Both the position numbers and the translations under genes were made by a program. The notes below the pieces were generated by a model. It was not told the DNA's origin. It saw nothing but the letters and a program-made list of their open reading frames with translations, and made no database searches. Shown piece after piece: positions 36,164 to 43,443 of a stretch of 64,000 nucleotides of DNA; positions within the stretch are counted from its first letter, which is position 1, and the number at the start of each line of letters is the position of its first letter. The DNA comes from Zhengella sp020637775 (GTDB lineage Bacteria > Pseudomonadota > Alphaproteobacteria > Rhizobiales > Rhizobiaceae). The stretch covers positions 310,001-374,000 of the forward strand of contig NZ_JAWKWO010000001.1 in the NCBI RefSeq assembly GCF_041397485.1. The letters are read 5' to 3'.

Positions 36164-36193
36164 GCAACGGAAAGCCTTTGTTAACCTTAACCG
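36164..36193 (+). repeat. copy B of the TTGTTAA intergenic element
   Basis: Begins GCAACGGAAAGC, then TTTGTTAACCTTAACC. Position by position it agrees with copy C (52937-52966) at 26 of 30 bases by my count. It lies 138 nt upstream of the PAS gene. Confidence 0.55.
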
Positions 36194-36331
36194 CCAAGCC
36201 CCGTTGATAACCCCCGATCGAAACCTGAGGGCGGTGGCATGCGTTGTGCCTCGTTGTCCATGAATCCTGTCGGGGAACACCGATTCTGTTCGTCGATGGA
36301 ACAAAAGCTGACAGATCGCGGGACAAGCGCC

Positions 36332-36964
36332 ATGAAAGACCAGAAGACAATCGATCTTTTCCTGTATTGGAACAGGCTGAGGAATGGCCGCCCTGCCCCG
36401 CGACGTCATGAAATCGAACCGGCGGACATCCGCTCACTGCTCGGCGACACGTTCATCCTGGAAGAGGACACGCGCGGACAGGCCATTTTCCGCCTCGCCG
36501 GAACACGTCTGTGCGCGCTGTTCGGCCAGGAACTGAAGGGGTTCGTGTTTGCCTCACTGTGGAACGATCGCGACAGGCGCATCGTCACCCGGCTGGCAGG
36601 CAATGCGTTTCGCGACAATTGCGTCGTCGTGCTGAGCCTGGAAGGCCATAGCCGCGCCGGGCGCCAGATCGCCATGGAACTCGTGCTGCTGCCGCTGCAT
36701 GGCAAGGGCGAAGGCGCGCGCGCGCTCGGCTCGGCGGTCGTTCTCGACAAGCCATTCTGGCTCTGCGTCGATCCGCTGGTGGAGTGCAGGCTGAATGCGC
36801 TGCGTGTCGTGGATCCCGACCGGGAGCCCGTTTTCCTGAAAAACCGGCCGGAAGTGGCCGTGCCATCGCTCAGCCCGGCTGCGGAAGACATGGATTACGG
36901 CCGCGAACGCCCGACCGGGCGGCGTGTTCGCCATCTCATGGTGCTGGACGGCGGGCTTTCATAG
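36332..36964 (+). CDS. PAS_5-family sensor-like protein
   Basis: A 210-residue cytoplasmic protein of the PAS_5 type known mainly from Alphaproteobacteria. Signs are the start LFLYWNRLRNGRPAPRRHEIEP, the IRSLLGDTFILEED segment, and RLAGTRLCALFGQELKG. There is no output domain, so it probably acts through a partner. The start at 36332 has GGGA upstream and matches the family start; a longer frame (36239) is possible but not conserved. The PilZ gene follows after 85 nt on the same strand. Confidence 0.85.
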   Translation: MKDQKTIDLFLYWNRLRNGRPAPRRHEIEPADIRSLLGDTFILEEDTRGQAIFRLAGTRLCALFGQELKGFVFASLWNDRDRRIVTRLAGNAFRDNCVVVLSLEGHSRAGRQIAMELVLLPLHGKGEGARALGSAVVLDKPFWLCVDPLVECRLNALRVVDPDREPVFLKNRPEVAVPSLSPAAEDMDYGRERPTGRRVRHLMVLDGGLS

Positions 36965-37025
36965 CCCGTCCTTTTCAATCTCAAGTTTTCCCGGCGCTGC
37001 TTACGCGTTGTTAACGCCTCGCCAT

Positions 37026-37047
37026 CTATGGTTAAGACGGTCCATAG
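37026..37047 (+). promoter_or_regulatory. inverted repeat directly before the PilZ gene start
   Basis: CTATGG and CCATAG are 6-bp inverted arms with a 10-nt spacer (TTAAGACGGT), ending 3 nt before the ATG at 37050. It overlaps the place where the ribosome binds and includes an ATGGTTAA sequence. It may be a protein site or an mRNA hairpin. Confidence 0.4.
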
Positions 37048-37049
37048 GG

Positions 37050-37688
37050 ATGAATGCGCAGACGAGGCACACGACGAGTATGAGCATGCCCGCTCCACAA
37101 GCGATGCCGGACAGGCCCGAGCGGCGGACCTTCCAAAGGGTCAACGTCAAGGTCTATGGCCGGTTCATGTTGGAAGACCGTGAGGAACATCCCTGCCAGG
37201 TCATCGACATGTCACCGGGCAGCGTGGCGCTGCGCACCGACGTGTCAGGTCAACCGGGCGAGAAGTGCATCGCCTATCTCGACCATATCGGACGTGTCGA
37301 AGGTGTCATCACCCGCACCTTGCAGGACGGTTTCGCGGTCACCATCATTGCGTCGGATCGCAAGAAGGACAAGCTGGCAGCGCAACTGACCTGGCTTGCC
37401 AACAAGCACGAGCTCGATCTGCCGGAAGACCGCCGCCACGAACGCGTGGCGCCGCGCAATCCGATTTCCGTTCTCAAGCTGTCGGACGGACGCCAGTACC
37501 AGTGCCGCATCATCGACCTTTCCCTTTCCGGCGCGGCTGTCGAGATCGAGGTCAAGCCGGCCATCGGCACACAGGTCACGCTCGGCACGATGCGGGGCCA
37601 GGTCGTCCGTCATTTCGATGAGGGCGTTGCCGTGGAGTTCGCCGTGCTGCAGCGCCAGGCGGACCTGGACGGATCGCTGAACGGCTGA
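37050..37688 (+). CDS. tandem PilZ domain protein
   Basis: A 212-residue cytoplasmic protein with two PilZ domains (about residues 25-110 and 125-205). The second has the full c-di-GMP motif set: RRHERVAPR (RxxxR) and DLSLSGAAVEIE (DxSxxG). The first has ERRTFQR, but its second motif is DMSPGSVAL, where the last Gly is shifted, so it may not bind the ligand well. It likely links c-di-GMP to motility or surface traits. The start at 37050 is uncertain: later in-frame ATGs exist at 37080 and 37086. Confidence 0.87.
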   Translation: MNAQTRHTTSMSMPAPQAMPDRPERRTFQRVNVKVYGRFMLEDREEHPCQVIDMSPGSVALRTDVSGQPGEKCIAYLDHIGRVEGVITRTLQDGFAVTIIASDRKKDKLAAQLTWLANKHELDLPEDRRHERVAPRNPISVLKLSDGRQYQCRIIDLSLSGAAVEIEVKPAIGTQVTLGTMRGQVVRHFDEGVAVEFAVLQRQADLDGSLNG

Positions 37689-37719
37689 TCCCTTCCGGCT
37701 GACGTCCCAGCCTGACACG

Positions 37720-37743
37720 AACCGGCCCCTCGCGGCCGGTTTT
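37720..37743 (+). terminator. intrinsic terminator after the PilZ gene
   Basis: AACCGGCC and GGCCGGTT form an 8-bp stem with a 6-nt loop and a short T run. Confidence 0.75.
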
Positions 37744-38045
37744 CCTGTTTTCCACATCACCTCGAGACCGCGCATGCCGGCGATGGCGCCGGCGCACCCG
37801 CGCATCCGCGGTGGCGTACCCACGGTGGCGCCATGGTTAATGCAGCACTACAATTCCGAACTGCATTCTAAAACAAGTTTCTCCTAAATTGAGTCGAATC
37901 ATCACTCTATTTTATCGTAATTAAATACAAATACAGATCAAATACAGTAATAATCATCCATTAATTCGTCTTAATTGCAACATCAAAGCTTTGCCTGAAA
38001 TAAATCCGCCTGTGTCACTGTTCTCTTTATACGGGGAGACTGGAC
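37744..38045. other. AT-rich intergenic island before the transglutaminase-like protease gene
   Basis: From about 37850 to 38010 the sequence is far richer in A and T than the rest of the window. It has two adjacent GANTC sites (37891-37900), sites of the CcrM methylase in Alphaproteobacteria. It also has a CTAAATTGA at 37884, shared with the inverted repeat at 45351. No reading frame is visible. It probably holds the promoter of the next gene. Confidence 0.5.
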
Positions 38046-38642
38046 ATGAAAAACAACATCCTGAAAGTCCTGATCACAAGCGTTGTCATTGCCGGAGGAT
38101 CAGGCGTCGCACAGGCCAATTCGCCCATGCGGACCGGCGGCATTACCTCACAACCCATCGGCCATTACGAATTCTGCCAAAGCCATCCGTCCGAGTGCGG
38201 CAGCACCGGTTCGGCGCGGCGGGTCGAACTGACCCGTGCCCTCTGGAGCCGGATCATCGGCATCAATGACAGGGTCAATGTCATGGTCCAGCCGCGCACC
38301 GACATGGAAATGTGGGGCCGCGAGGAATACTGGTCCTATCCCGGACGCCAGGGCGATTGCGAGGACTACGTGCTGGAAAAACGGCGGCTGCTGATCAAGG
38401 CCGGCATACCCGCCTCGGCGCTGCTCGTCACTGTCGTGCTGCAGCCCAATGGCGATGGCCATGCGGTGCTGACCTTGGCAACGGACATGGGCGATTTCAT
38501 CCTGGACAATCTCGAACCGCGCGTCCTGGCGTGGGACAAGACGGAATACCGCTTTCTCAAGCGGCAATCATCCCGAAATGCGGGTGTATGGGTGTCGATC
38601 AACGACAGCCGCACCCAATCCGTCGGCTCGATCCGCCGCTGA
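38046..38642 (+). CDS. transglutaminase-like cysteine peptidase (BTLCP)
   Basis: A 198-residue exported cysteine peptidase of the BTLCP (DUF920) family. After a signal peptide (about 1-24, ending AQA), the catalytic triad is Cys105 (GDCEDYVLEKR), His139 (GHAVLTL) and Asp154 (ILDN). The family's best-studied member is LapG, which cuts surface adhesins, but stand-alone rhizobial members like this often lack a known target. The ATG at 38046 follows GGGGAGA. The gene is monocistronic with a strong terminator and an AT-rich upstream region. Confidence 0.9.
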   Translation: MKNNILKVLITSVVIAGGSGVAQANSPMRTGGITSQPIGHYEFCQSHPSECGSTGSARRVELTRALWSRIIGINDRVNVMVQPRTDMEMWGREEYWSYPGRQGDCEDYVLEKRRLLIKAGIPASALLVTVVLQPNGDGHAVLTLATDMGDFILDNLEPRVLAWDKTEYRFLKRQSSRNAGVWVSINDSRTQSVGSIRR

Positions 38643-38694
38643 ACCGAACACCCGGTCAAGTCCCCAACTCCCCGTCCCCCATGACCGGGTTACA

Positions 38695-38735
38695 GGAGCC
38701 GGCCTTTGATCCCCAAGGCCGGCTCCGCTCCTTTT
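38695..38735 (+). terminator. intrinsic terminator after the BTLCP gene
   Basis: A perfect 12-bp stem (GGAGCCGGCCTT with AAGGCCGGCTCC), an 8-nt loop, then GCTCCTTTT. Confidence 0.88.
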
Positions 38736-38743
38736 CAGGCCAA

Positions 38744-39271
38744 TCAGAGCGCCTTCAGGCCACGGGCGAAACGCCGCTGGTTCTCGATGTAGTGAAGGGC
38801 CGAGCCTTTCAGCATCCCGACCGCGTTGTCATCGAGCGTGCGCACTGCTTTTGCAGGTGAGCCGACAATCAGGCTGTTGTCCGGAAATTCCTTGCCTTCG
38901 GTAACCAGCGCGCCCGCGCCGACGAGGCAATTGTTGCCGATGCGTGCGCCATTGAGCACGATGGCGCCCATGCCGATCAGCGTGTTGTCGCCCACAGTGC
39001 AGCCGTGCAACATGGCCCGGTGGCCGATCGTGCAGCCCTTGCCGACGTTTATGGGGAAACCGATGTCGGTGTGCATGACGGTGTGTTCCTGCACATTCGT
39101 CCCCTCGCCCAGGACAATCGGCTCGTTGTCGCCGCGCAGCACGACGCCAAACCAGATGCCGACATCGCGCCCGATGCGGATATCGCCGATCACATGGGCA
39201 TCCGGCGCGATCCAGACGCTGTCCCTGTCGTCGAACTGCGGCTGGCGTTCCTCGAGCGCATAAACCGGCAT
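38744..39271 (-). CDS. gamma-class carbonic anhydrase-like protein
   Basis: A 175-residue left-handed beta-helix protein of the gamma-carbonic anhydrase/YrdA group. The hexapeptide repeats run from about residue 20 to 135. Metal-ligand histidines appear in QEHTVMHTD and IGHRAMLHGC. Active carbonic anhydrase is possible, but many of these proteins have no proven activity. Length and motifs are normal. It points toward the BTLCP terminator and is followed by no other minus-strand gene. Confidence 0.9.
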   Translation of the reverse strand: MPVYALEERQPQFDDRDSVWIAPDAHVIGDIRIGRDVGIWFGVVLRGDNEPIVLGEGTNVQEHTVMHTDIGFPINVGKGCTIGHRAMLHGCTVGDNTLIGMGAIVLNGARIGNNCLVGAGALVTEGKEFPDNSLIVGSPAKAVRTLDDNAVGMLKGSALHYIENQRRFARGLKAL

Positions 39272-39316
39272 GCCTGTCTCTCCTTGCGGTTCCGGTGTTT
39301 CATCGCGGGAAACCTA

Positions 39317-39643
39317 TCAGACGGTGGAGGGAAAAACAGCCGCCACGAATGCCAGCGCAACGATGCCCAGCGCCAGAGCCCACAGGTTGACCACGATCAC
39401 CACGGCGGCCAGGACCGCGCCCGGCAATCCATGCCCGCGCCGCGCGTCAAGCGCGTCGTTGAGCATCATGGCAGGGCCGGCAAAAGCCGTGAAAACGAGC
39501 GAACGGAACAGGCGGGTCCGTGAGACGAATGGCGGCCAGAAGGTGACGGGGCGCGCCAGGGCCGCTTCCGCCATGGCCGAAACCATCCCTGTCACGGTCA
39601 GGCCTGTCAGCCAGGCAAACAAGACCAGTTGCATCCCGTTCAT
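39317..39643 (-). CDS. rhizobial membrane protein (DUF6949-like)
   Basis: A 108-residue protein with about three membrane helices (near residues 3-23, 45-62 and 80-103) and the segments RPVTFWPPFVSR and VFTAFAGPAMMLND. It resembles a small family of rhizobial membrane proteins that I recall as DUF6949; the name is uncertain. The start at 39643 (MNGMQLVLF) follows GGGG; the longer open frame would overlap the next gene. Divergent from the 39744 gene. Confidence 0.7.
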   Translation of the reverse strand: MNGMQLVLFAWLTGLTVTGMVSAMAEAALARPVTFWPPFVSRTRLFRSLVFTAFAGPAMMLNDALDARRGHGLPGAVLAAVVIVVNLWALALGIVALAFVAAVFPSTV

Positions 39644-39743
39644 GTTTACGCCCCGTTTACCATAAGCGACGAAGGATAGGATCAGACCTCCGGCTCGCAA
39701 GCCGCATGCCAGAACAATCCGTTTCAGGACGGGACACCTACCG

Positions 39744-40469
39744 ATGACCCAGACCGCCCAGGCCAATCTCATCATCAGGCAGCTCGACGCGCCATTCATG
39801 ATGCGTGTCTTCATGGTCTTTGGCGGCCTGCTGCTGCTCTCGCTGGCGATCTTCGTGGCGGGCAAGCATTACGGGCGAACCATCGCCATGGCGGGTCACA
39901 CCGACGACAGGCAGATCCGTGAAATCGTGATGGGCAACAATGTGCTGCATGTGCCTTCCAACCTTATCCGCCATGAATGGCAGAGGACGGACGGAAGCTG
40001 GCCGCAATTGCAGCTCTATGCCCGCTGGCCCGACATGAACGGCTACACCCGCGAACATGCAGACGATTTCAACAATATCGGCGGGGGAAACGTGATCTTC
40101 CTGACCTTCCAGGAACGGACCATGTCGCGCGACATGTCCGGCCGGGTCGCGCCGATCTACAAGGATCTCATCATCCAGCCGGGCATTGACGGCCCGGCCG
40201 GCCTCAAGATGCACGGCTTTCTGGAAAAGACCGGCTATCTGGGGGAATTGATGGTGCTGGGCATGCGCGAAGGCGCGCAACCCTTTGCCGCCCGGTGCCT
40301 TGCCGGAGAGGCTGCACGCGAAACGGTCGCCGCCTGCGAGCGCGACATCCATGTCGGCGACCACCTGTCGCTGACATACCGGTTTTCCAAGGACTTGCTG
40401 ACGCAGTGGCGGCAACTCGATGCCGCGGTGCTGGCGCTGGCGCGCAGGCTCATGGTGACCGGCGCCTGA
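39744..40469 (+). CDS. conserved rhizobial membrane-anchored protein of unknown function
   Basis: A 241-residue protein with one N-terminal membrane helix (about 20-42) and a periplasmic domain. Notable features are the GKHYGR start of the domain, the MGNNVLHVPSNLIR segment and YARWPDMNGYT. It also has FLTFQERTMSRDMSGR and two cysteines (ARCLAGEA and AACERDIHVGD), spaced 16 residues apart, which may form a disulfide. I have the impression it is conserved in rhizobia, but I know no function. It stands alone between the membrane gene and the DUF3126 gene. Confidence 0.8.
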   Translation: MTQTAQANLIIRQLDAPFMMRVFMVFGGLLLLSLAIFVAGKHYGRTIAMAGHTDDRQIREIVMGNNVLHVPSNLIRHEWQRTDGSWPQLQLYARWPDMNGYTREHADDFNNIGGGNVIFLTFQERTMSRDMSGRVAPIYKDLIIQPGIDGPAGLKMHGFLEKTGYLGELMVLGMREGAQPFAARCLAGEAARETVAACERDIHVGDHLSLTYRFSKDLLTQWRQLDAAVLALARRLMVTGA

Positions 40470-40493
40470 CGCGAAGGCGCCGGCGAAGCGTCC

Positions 40494-40718
40494 TCATTCG
40501 AGGTCGATGTCGAGGATCGCCATGGCGAGGTTGTAGGACACTTCGCCTTCTTCCTCGATGCGGTCGATGATGCCGAGGAATTCGTCGCCGAGATACAGTT
40601 CGCAGGAATCGCTCTTGCGCGGGCGCGCCTTCACCTGCAGAGCCTGGTTCATGAAGGTCCGCTTGAAATAGGCATCCAGCTTGCGCAGTTCGTCGGGTTT
40701 CAAGGTATCCTGCTCCAT
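40494..40718 (-). CDS. DUF3126 family protein
   Basis: A 74-residue protein of DUF3126, a short family found next to cysE in Rhizobiales. It begins MEQDTLKPDELRKLDAYFKR, and has QVKARPRKSDSCELYLGDEFLG and a C-terminal NLAMAILDIDLE. The function is unknown. It lies 111 nt downstream of cysE on the same strand. Confidence 0.88.
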   Translation of the reverse strand: MEQDTLKPDELRKLDAYFKRTFMNQALQVKARPRKSDSCELYLGDEFLGIIDRIEEEGEVSYNLAMAILDIDLE

Positions 40719-40829
40719 TCGGGATTGTCGTCTGTTTCCGCCGGAAAAAGGGCTTGCCCGGCCGGCAGGCGCGCTTCTGGCATGGGGGATGGCAGGGTGT
40801 AAACCCCACCAGGCCAGTTTCCCCGCCGT

Positions 40830-41654
40830 TCAGCGTTTCTCCACGGCAATCCGGTGGTCCATGTCGCGTGAAGGCTCGGCGCAGCCGCTTTCACCCACGA
40901 TGCGCGCCGGCACGCCGGCCACCGTCTTGCACGGGGGAACCGCATCGAGCACGACAGACCCCGACGCCACCTTGGCACCGGCGCCGATCTCGATATTGCC
41001 AAGAATCTTGGCGCCGGCCCCGATGAGAACGCCATGGCGGATCTTCGGATGGCGGTCGCCATCCTCCTTGCCCGTGCCGCCAAGCGTCACGCCCTGGAGG
41101 ATCGACACGTCGTCATCAATCACCGCGGTGGCACCGACCACGAGGCCGGTGGCATGATCGAGGAAAATGCCCTTGCCGATGCGCGTGGCCGGATTGATGT
41201 CGGTCTGGAACACGGCGGACGAGCGGCTTTGAAGGTAAAGCGCGAAATCCTCGCGGCCCTGTTTCCACAGCCAATGCGCAAGGCGGTGGGTCTGGATTGC
41301 GTGGAAGCCCTTGAAGTAAAGGACAGGCTGGATATAGCGGGTGCAGGCGGGGTCGCGGTCAAAGACCGCCTGGATATCGACGCGCAGGCTCTCCGAGAAG
41401 GACGGGTCCTCGCGCATCATCACCGCATAGGTCTGGCGGATCAGGTCCGCCCCCAGATCCGGATGATCGAGACGCTCGGCGACCCGGTGAACCACCGCCT
41501 CCTCCAGCGAGTCATGGTTGAGGACGGTCGAATAAAGAAACGCTGCCAGAAGCGGATCGTTGTTCACAGCCTCTTTCGCCTCATGGCGCACCTGAGACCA
41601 GATCGGATCCACCGGCTTCAGGTTGCCGGCACTCTTTGCAGACTGGGTCACCAT
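40830..41654 (-). CDS. cysE: serine O-acetyltransferase
   Basis: CysE makes O-acetylserine from serine and acetyl-CoA, the first step of cysteine synthesis. The 274-residue protein has the helical N-terminal domain and a left-handed beta-helix. The catalytic signature is VFQTDINPATRIGKGIFLDHATG, and GVTLGGTGKEDGDRHPKI follows. A C-terminal tail after VAGVPARIVG could contact cysteine synthase. I chose ATG 41654 because GAGGTG lies 7 nt upstream; an upstream GTG at 41663 is possible. Confidence 0.95.
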   Translation of the reverse strand: MVTQSAKSAGNLKPVDPIWSQVRHEAKEAVNNDPLLAAFLYSTVLNHDSLEEAVVHRVAERLDHPDLGADLIRQTYAVMMREDPSFSESLRVDIQAVFDRDPACTRYIQPVLYFKGFHAIQTHRLAHWLWKQGREDFALYLQSRSSAVFQTDINPATRIGKGIFLDHATGLVVGATAVIDDDVSILQGVTLGGTGKEDGDRHPKIRHGVLIGAGAKILGNIEIGAGAKVASGSVVLDAVPPCKTVAGVPARIVGESGCAEPSRDMDHRIAVEKR

Positions 41655-41729
41655 GACGGGCACCTCAAAATTGTTCCAGGCAACGAAAATAGGTCAGAAC
41701 GGCTTGCATTCAAACCGCAAACTTTTCAA

Positions 41730-41758
41730 AACCCGGTGAAACGGAATTCAACCGGGTT
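41730..41758 (+). promoter_or_regulatory. inverted repeat over the ribosome site of the enoyl-CoA hydratase gene
   Basis: AACCCGGT and ACCGGGTT are 8-bp arms with a 13-nt spacer, ending 5 nt before the ATG at 41764. The second arm contains the only G-rich bases that could act as the ribosome site, so a hairpin in the mRNA would hide it. It could also be an operator. Confidence 0.45.
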
Positions 41759-41763
41759 CGACA

Positions 41764-42555
41764 ATGGCTGAAATCGCAGACGGGCTGGAAGCCGGGCTTC
41801 ACGGGGGAATCGCGCGGCTCACGATCAGGAGGCCTGCGCGCAAGAACGCGGTGACACAGGCGATGTGGCGGGCGATCGCCGACCAGATCAACGGCTGGGG
41901 CGCGGACGGTGACGTGCGCGCGCTTGTTGTGAGCGGAGAAGGCGATGATTTTTCCGCCGGGGCCGATATCGGCGAGTTCGACGCCGTGCGCCGCGACAGC
42001 GAAACGGCGCGTGCCTATGAGCAGGCCAATTCGGATGCCTTCGCCGCCCTTCGTGAAGCACCCTTCCCTGTCATCGCGGCGATTTCGGGCATCTGCTTTG
42101 GCGGCGGCTTCGGCCTTGCGGCCGCCTGTGACCTGCGCATCGCCACGCCCGATGCGGTCTTCGCGGTGCCGGCGGCGCGGCTGGGGCTGGCCTATCCGCA
42201 GGATGCCATGGTCGACATCGTCACCGCAGCCGGGGCGCAAATGGCGAAGTGGCTGACCTTTTCGGCGGCGCGGATCACCGCAGCGCAGGCGCTGGCGGCC
42301 GGCTTCCTGCTGGAGATCGAGGGCGACCGGCAGTCGCTCGATGCCCGCGCCACGGCCATGGCGGAGGCGATCGGCGCCAATGCGCCCTTGTCGATCCGTG
42401 CCTCCAAGGCGGCCATCCGCGCCGTTGCGAGCAAGACGGAAGCCGACATGCACCTGGCGCGCACGCTCGGCTCGGCTACCTTCGACAGTGAGGACTACCG
42501 GGAAGGCCGGGCGGCATTCCGCGAAAAGCGCAAACCCGTGTTCCAGGGGCGCTGA
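41764..42555 (+). CDS. enoyl-CoA hydratase/isomerase family protein
   Basis: A 263-residue crotonase-fold enzyme. The oxyanion-hole segments are SAGADIGEF (about residue 65-73) and GICFGGGFGLAAACDLRIA (about 110-128). The two catalytic glutamates of a true hydratase are not clearly both present: the second position reads AARLGLAYPQDA, without a Glu. It may therefore be an isomerase or act on another acyl-CoA. No pathway neighbours are present. Confidence 0.87.
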   Translation: MAEIADGLEAGLHGGIARLTIRRPARKNAVTQAMWRAIADQINGWGADGDVRALVVSGEGDDFSAGADIGEFDAVRRDSETARAYEQANSDAFAALREAPFPVIAAISGICFGGGFGLAAACDLRIATPDAVFAVPAARLGLAYPQDAMVDIVTAAGAQMAKWLTFSAARITAAQALAAGFLLEIEGDRQSLDARATAMAEAIGANAPLSIRASKAAIRAVASKTEADMHLARTLGSATFDSEDYREGRAAFREKRKPVFQGR

Positions 42556-42573
42556 GGCGGAAGGCGCCAGCGC

Positions 42574-43443
42574 TCAGGCCGTTTCGACCGCACGCAGGAA
42601 TTCAAGGATCGCATCGCAGAAGGCATCGTTGCGATCGCCGGCAACCATGTGGCCGGCCCCGCCGACATCGGCATAGCGGCCATCCGGCAGGCGGGCGACA
42701 ACCTCGCGGGCAACCGCTTCATCGACCAGTTCGGATTGCATGCCGCGGACCAGCAGGACCGGCAGTTCAAGCCGGTCGAGATTGGCCTCCAGCGCGATCA
42801 TGTGGGCCTCGGCGCCCTTGTCGATATTGTATTCGCCGGTCGAGAACGCCGGATCCCAATGCCAGCGATAGCGGCCATCCGCGCCCTGGCGCAGGTTCTT
42901 GCGCAGCCCGTCGAGCGAACGGGGACGCTTGCGGTGCGGCAGATAGGCGGCGATGGCTTCGGCGGCCTCTTCCAGCGAGGCAAAGCCTTCGCCAAGGCGC
43001 GCCTGCATGAAGCCCAGGATGTGCTCCACGCCCTTGCGGTTCATGCGCGGCACGATATCCACCAGCACAAGCGAGGACAGGCGCGGCCTGATGTTGATCT
43101 CGGATGTGAGCAGGGAGAGGCCGCCCAGCGACGCCCCCACGCCGGACGGCGCTTCGCCGAACAGGTCCGCGACCTGCGCAACCAGCGCATCGGCATCGCG
43201 GCCGAAGTCGGCAAACCGGTAGTGGCCCGTGGCCACCCATTCGCTTTCGCCATGGCCGCGCAGGTCCACCGCCAGGGCCTGCATGCCGGCGGATGCCAGG
43301 CGCATGGCGGTGCGCGACCAGGCGTGGCGCGTCTGCCCGCCGCCATGCAAGAGGATGACGGGATGTCCGGCGCTGCCCCAGATTTCGGCCTCCAGGCGAT
43401 TGCCCTCGGCGCCGGTGAGCGTGATGTGGCGGGCCGGCTTCAC
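42574..43443 (-). CDS. alpha/beta hydrolase (second of a coupled pair)
   Basis: A 289-residue alpha/beta hydrolase with LLHGGGQTRHAW as oxyanion region and the nucleophile in GVGASLGGLS. The acid lies in the MQSELVDEAV region, and the histidine is in GGAGHMVAGD. It resembles the peroxidase/bromoperoxidase-like hydrolases. The ATG overlaps the stop of the upstream hydrolase gene as ATGA, so the two are translated together. It is not a close duplicate of its partner. The substrate is unknown. Confidence 0.88.
   Translation of the reverse strand: MKPARHITLTGAEGNRLEAEIWGSAGHPVILLHGGGQTRHAWSRTAMRLASAGMQALAVDLRGHGESEWVATGHYRFADFGRDADALVAQVADLFGEAPSGVGASLGGLSLLTSEINIRPRLSSLVLVDIVPRMNRKGVEHILGFMQARLGEGFASLEEAAEAIAAYLPHRKRPRSLDGLRKNLRQGADGRYRWHWDPAFSTGEYNIDKGAEAHMIALEANLDRLELPVLLVRGMQSELVDEAVAREVVARLPDGRYADVGGAGHMVAGDRNDAFCDAILEFLRAVETA

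Larger units (their letters stand above)
35962..36331. other. intergenic region between rhomboid and PAS genes
   Basis: 370 bases between divergent genes. It contains a minus-strand terminator (36022-36059) and copy B of the 30-nt TTGTTAA element (36164-36193). A 60-codon minus-strand frame runs through it (36150-35968), but it crosses the terminator and looks non-coding. A small RNA or attenuator on the minus strand is possible. Confidence 0.5.

Noticed and set aside
37000..37040. CtrA sites (ATGGTTAA and TTAAC half-sites) before the PilZ gene and elsewhere
   Set aside because: Only half-matches; the full TTAA-N7-TTAA form was not found, so I did not annotate them as CtrA sites.
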